Assembly: GCF_016461785.1 (NCBI RefSeq)
Contig: NZ_JAEMUH010000002.1
Span: 248,001 to 312,000 of the forward strand
Source of the DNA: Marinomonas ostreistagni
Lineage (GTDB): Bacteria > Pseudomonadota > Gammaproteobacteria > Pseudomonadales > Marinomonadaceae
DNA: 64,000 nt
Direction: 5' to 3'
The notes beneath the pieces are model-generated. The model was given only the letters and a program-made list of their open reading frames with translations, did no database searches and was not told the origin of the DNA. Shown here piece by piece: positions 62,679 through 64,000 of the stretch (the stretch's first letter is position 1; each line of letters starts with the position of its first letter). The position numbers and the translations under genes were made by a program.

Positions 62679-64000
62679 GGTCAACCTCCTGCACGCCTGC
62701 AAAAAGCTGGTCTAACGTTTCAATCAGCACTGTTGGCGGTTTGTCCATCACAAGCCCCTGAGTCTCGTGGTTTTCATAACCACGCAAGAAGAAGTAAATT
62801 GCGCCCCCGACATGCTCATTGTAAGAGTAATTCGGAATACGCTCTTTCAAATGCCGATGTAAGGCCACTAAATACAACACGTATTGCAGGTCATAACGCT
62901 TTTTCAATAAAGCTTCTTGTAGCGCATCCGCGTGATAATCCTCATCGCTACTACCCAAGAAATTACTCTTCCAGTCGATCACAAAGTACTGACCATCGAT
63001 GTTTGCCACTAAGTCGATAAACCCTTTAAACATGCCTTGCAACGCTTGGAAGCTCGCCATCGGACGCTCTTTTCCTTGCCAAGTATGACGACGCACTAAT
63101 TCATCCATTCGTATGGTGTTCACTGTGTTGGCAGCAAACATAAACTCAAGCTCAACCGCAATGTGCTTTGGCGATAAGTTCATTAGTCGAAGTTTTTGCT
63201 CCGATTTTTGAGTTAACGAAGAAAGATCAAACGACGTAGACAAGAAGTCTTTTAACCAATCCGACAAGCCCAGCGCAAACTCATCCAAGTTACGCTTACG
63301 ACAGCGGCTGTATAGCGCTTCTAAGCGTGAATCATCATCTGCGACGGCTGCTGAAAAACCTAGCAATCGCTGACCTTCTGGTGTTTCAAAACGTTGCTCA
63401 GCAGCCCATTCGATTAATCCGTGTAAAAACGTCCCCATAAAACTACCGCGAGGCAATCGGTGAATCAGCTTCAACGCTTTACCACTTACACTGGATTCGT
63501 TTTGCTCTGTATCATCGTCACTGATTTGTTCATCAATGGCTTTTTCAGCTTCGGTACTCTGTGGGAATACCGGCTCACTTTTTGCCCCGTATTGAATAGA
63601 CGAATAACTTGCAATCCACCAAGGCTCAATCCCCAAATCGTGCACACGACGTGCATCCCGAGGCGATAAGTCTTCAGAAGGTTTATAAGCGTCTACCTCT
63701 ACTTTTGGCTCAGCTACTGTGAAGACTTCATCCATATCTTTGTATTGCGTTAAAACCGAGCCTCCGCTGCGCCCTACCAAGGCGTGACCTGCTGAATTCA
63801 GCTCTGGCTCAGGATTCTCTTTGGTGCCTTTGGGATCTTCCACTGCCACCCACTGCGCGCATACGGCACGGGTCATAGCGACGTAGATTTTACGTACATC
63901 TTCCGCCAGACGTTCAAAATCAGCTTGCTGTACTTCATCTGCTTCAGGGGTGAAGGTTAAACGCAGCTCACCATCCGTATGATGGTATTCGATCGGCACA
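62671..64000 (-). CDS. recB: Exodeoxyribonuclease V beta subunit RecB, C-terminal part
   Basis: The window holds the last 442 residues; the gene continues past the right edge. It starts within helicase motif VI (VRKIYVAMTRAVCAQWV) and contains the RecB nuclease domain: GSFMGTFLHGLIEWAAEQ with the metal-binding His, and GFIDLVANIDGQYFVIDWKSNFLG with the catalytic Asp-Asp-Lys. It encodes the 3'-5' helicase and the only nuclease of RecBCD. The gene order recB-recD is the usual one. Confidence 0.95.
   Translation of the reverse strand, partial: VPIEYHHTDGELRLTFTPEADEVQQADFERLAEDVRKIYVAMTRAVCAQWVAVEDPKGTKENPEPELNSAGHALVGRSGGSVLTQYKDMDEVFTVAEPKVEVDAYKPSEDLSPRDARRVHDLGIEPWWIASYSSIQYGAKSEPVFPQSTEAEKAIDEQISDDDTEQNESSVSGKALKLIHRLPRGSFMGTFLHGLIEWAAEQRFETPEGQRLLGFSAAVADDDSRLEALYSRCRKRNLDEFALGLSDWLKDFLSTSFDLSSLTQKSEQKLRLMNLSPKHIAVELEFMFAANTVNTIRMDELVRRHTWQGKERPMASFQALQGMFKGFIDLVANIDGQYFVIDWKSNFLGSSDEDYHADALQEALLKKRYDLQYVLYLVALHRHLKERIPNYSYNEHVGGAIYFFLRGYENHETQGLVMDKPPTVLIETLDQLFAGVQEVDHV

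Overview
The window looks like a piece of chromosome from a marine gammaproteobacterium. Marinomonas or another member of the Oceanospirillales fits best, but this is inferred from gene content, not from any search. Supporting points are the E. coli-like block mltD-gloB-yafS-rnhA-dnaQ, kdkA and a heptosyltransferase for LPS core, a periplasmic fatty-acid cis/trans isomerase, recB-recD, a TRAP/TAXI transporter, initiator tRNA genes with a C1:A72 mismatch, and a moderate G+C content. I see no phage, IS element, CRISPR array or replication origin.

Layout. 1-10.8 kb holds housekeeping genes: the end of an AGCS symporter, sohB, nhaB, dnaQ-rnhA-yafS, gloB-mltD, ppnP, a GcvA-like LysR regulator, a DEAD-box helicase and a DUF1285 protein. 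11-17.3 kb has a MetF-like protein, LPS core genes, cti, an acidic protein and a YacL-like protein. 17.3-25.4 kb has an RbgA/YlqF GTPase, acpH, dbpA, a VanZ-like protein, a glycerate kinase, guanine deaminase and an alkaline phosphatase. 25.6-29.9 kb is a nitrate/nitrite-responsive module: a NIT-ANTAR antiterminator (NasR type), a sigma-54 promoter, an RNA leader with two A1/G4 hexaloop hairpins and a terminator, an FNT-family channel, and a PP2C-phosphatase/protein-kinase fusion. 30-36 kb has an MFS transporter, small conserved proteins, a MipA/OmpV outer-membrane protein and rhlE.

36.3-51.3 kb is the most interesting stretch. It holds two separate sensory triads, each made of a periplasmic solute-binding protein, a histidine kinase and a response regulator. 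The first has an NtrC-type regulator. It lies upstream of a sigma-54 promoter preceded by two perfect 19-bp palindromes, and this promoter should drive an aldehyde dehydrogenase - Fe-alcohol dehydrogenase - SLC23 permease operon. The second has an OmpR-type, TctDE-like pair and lies upstream of a TAXI-TRAP transporter operon whose promoter carries a perfect 11-bp tandem repeat. Neither binding protein has ABC permease genes beside it, so both probably serve as sensors.

51.5-57.6 kb is a tripartite efflux operon (outer-membrane factor, DHA2 MFS pump, HlyD adaptor) with three small tail genes (HbpS/GlcG, DUF190-like, DUF3861-like). A TetR regulator is divergent to it, with candidate operators between. 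57.6-58.4 kb has four tandem initiator tRNA genes under one strong promoter, followed by two decayed chimeric tRNA copies. The window ends with an unassigned protein, msrA, a second HbpS/GlcG protein, recD and the 3' part of recB.
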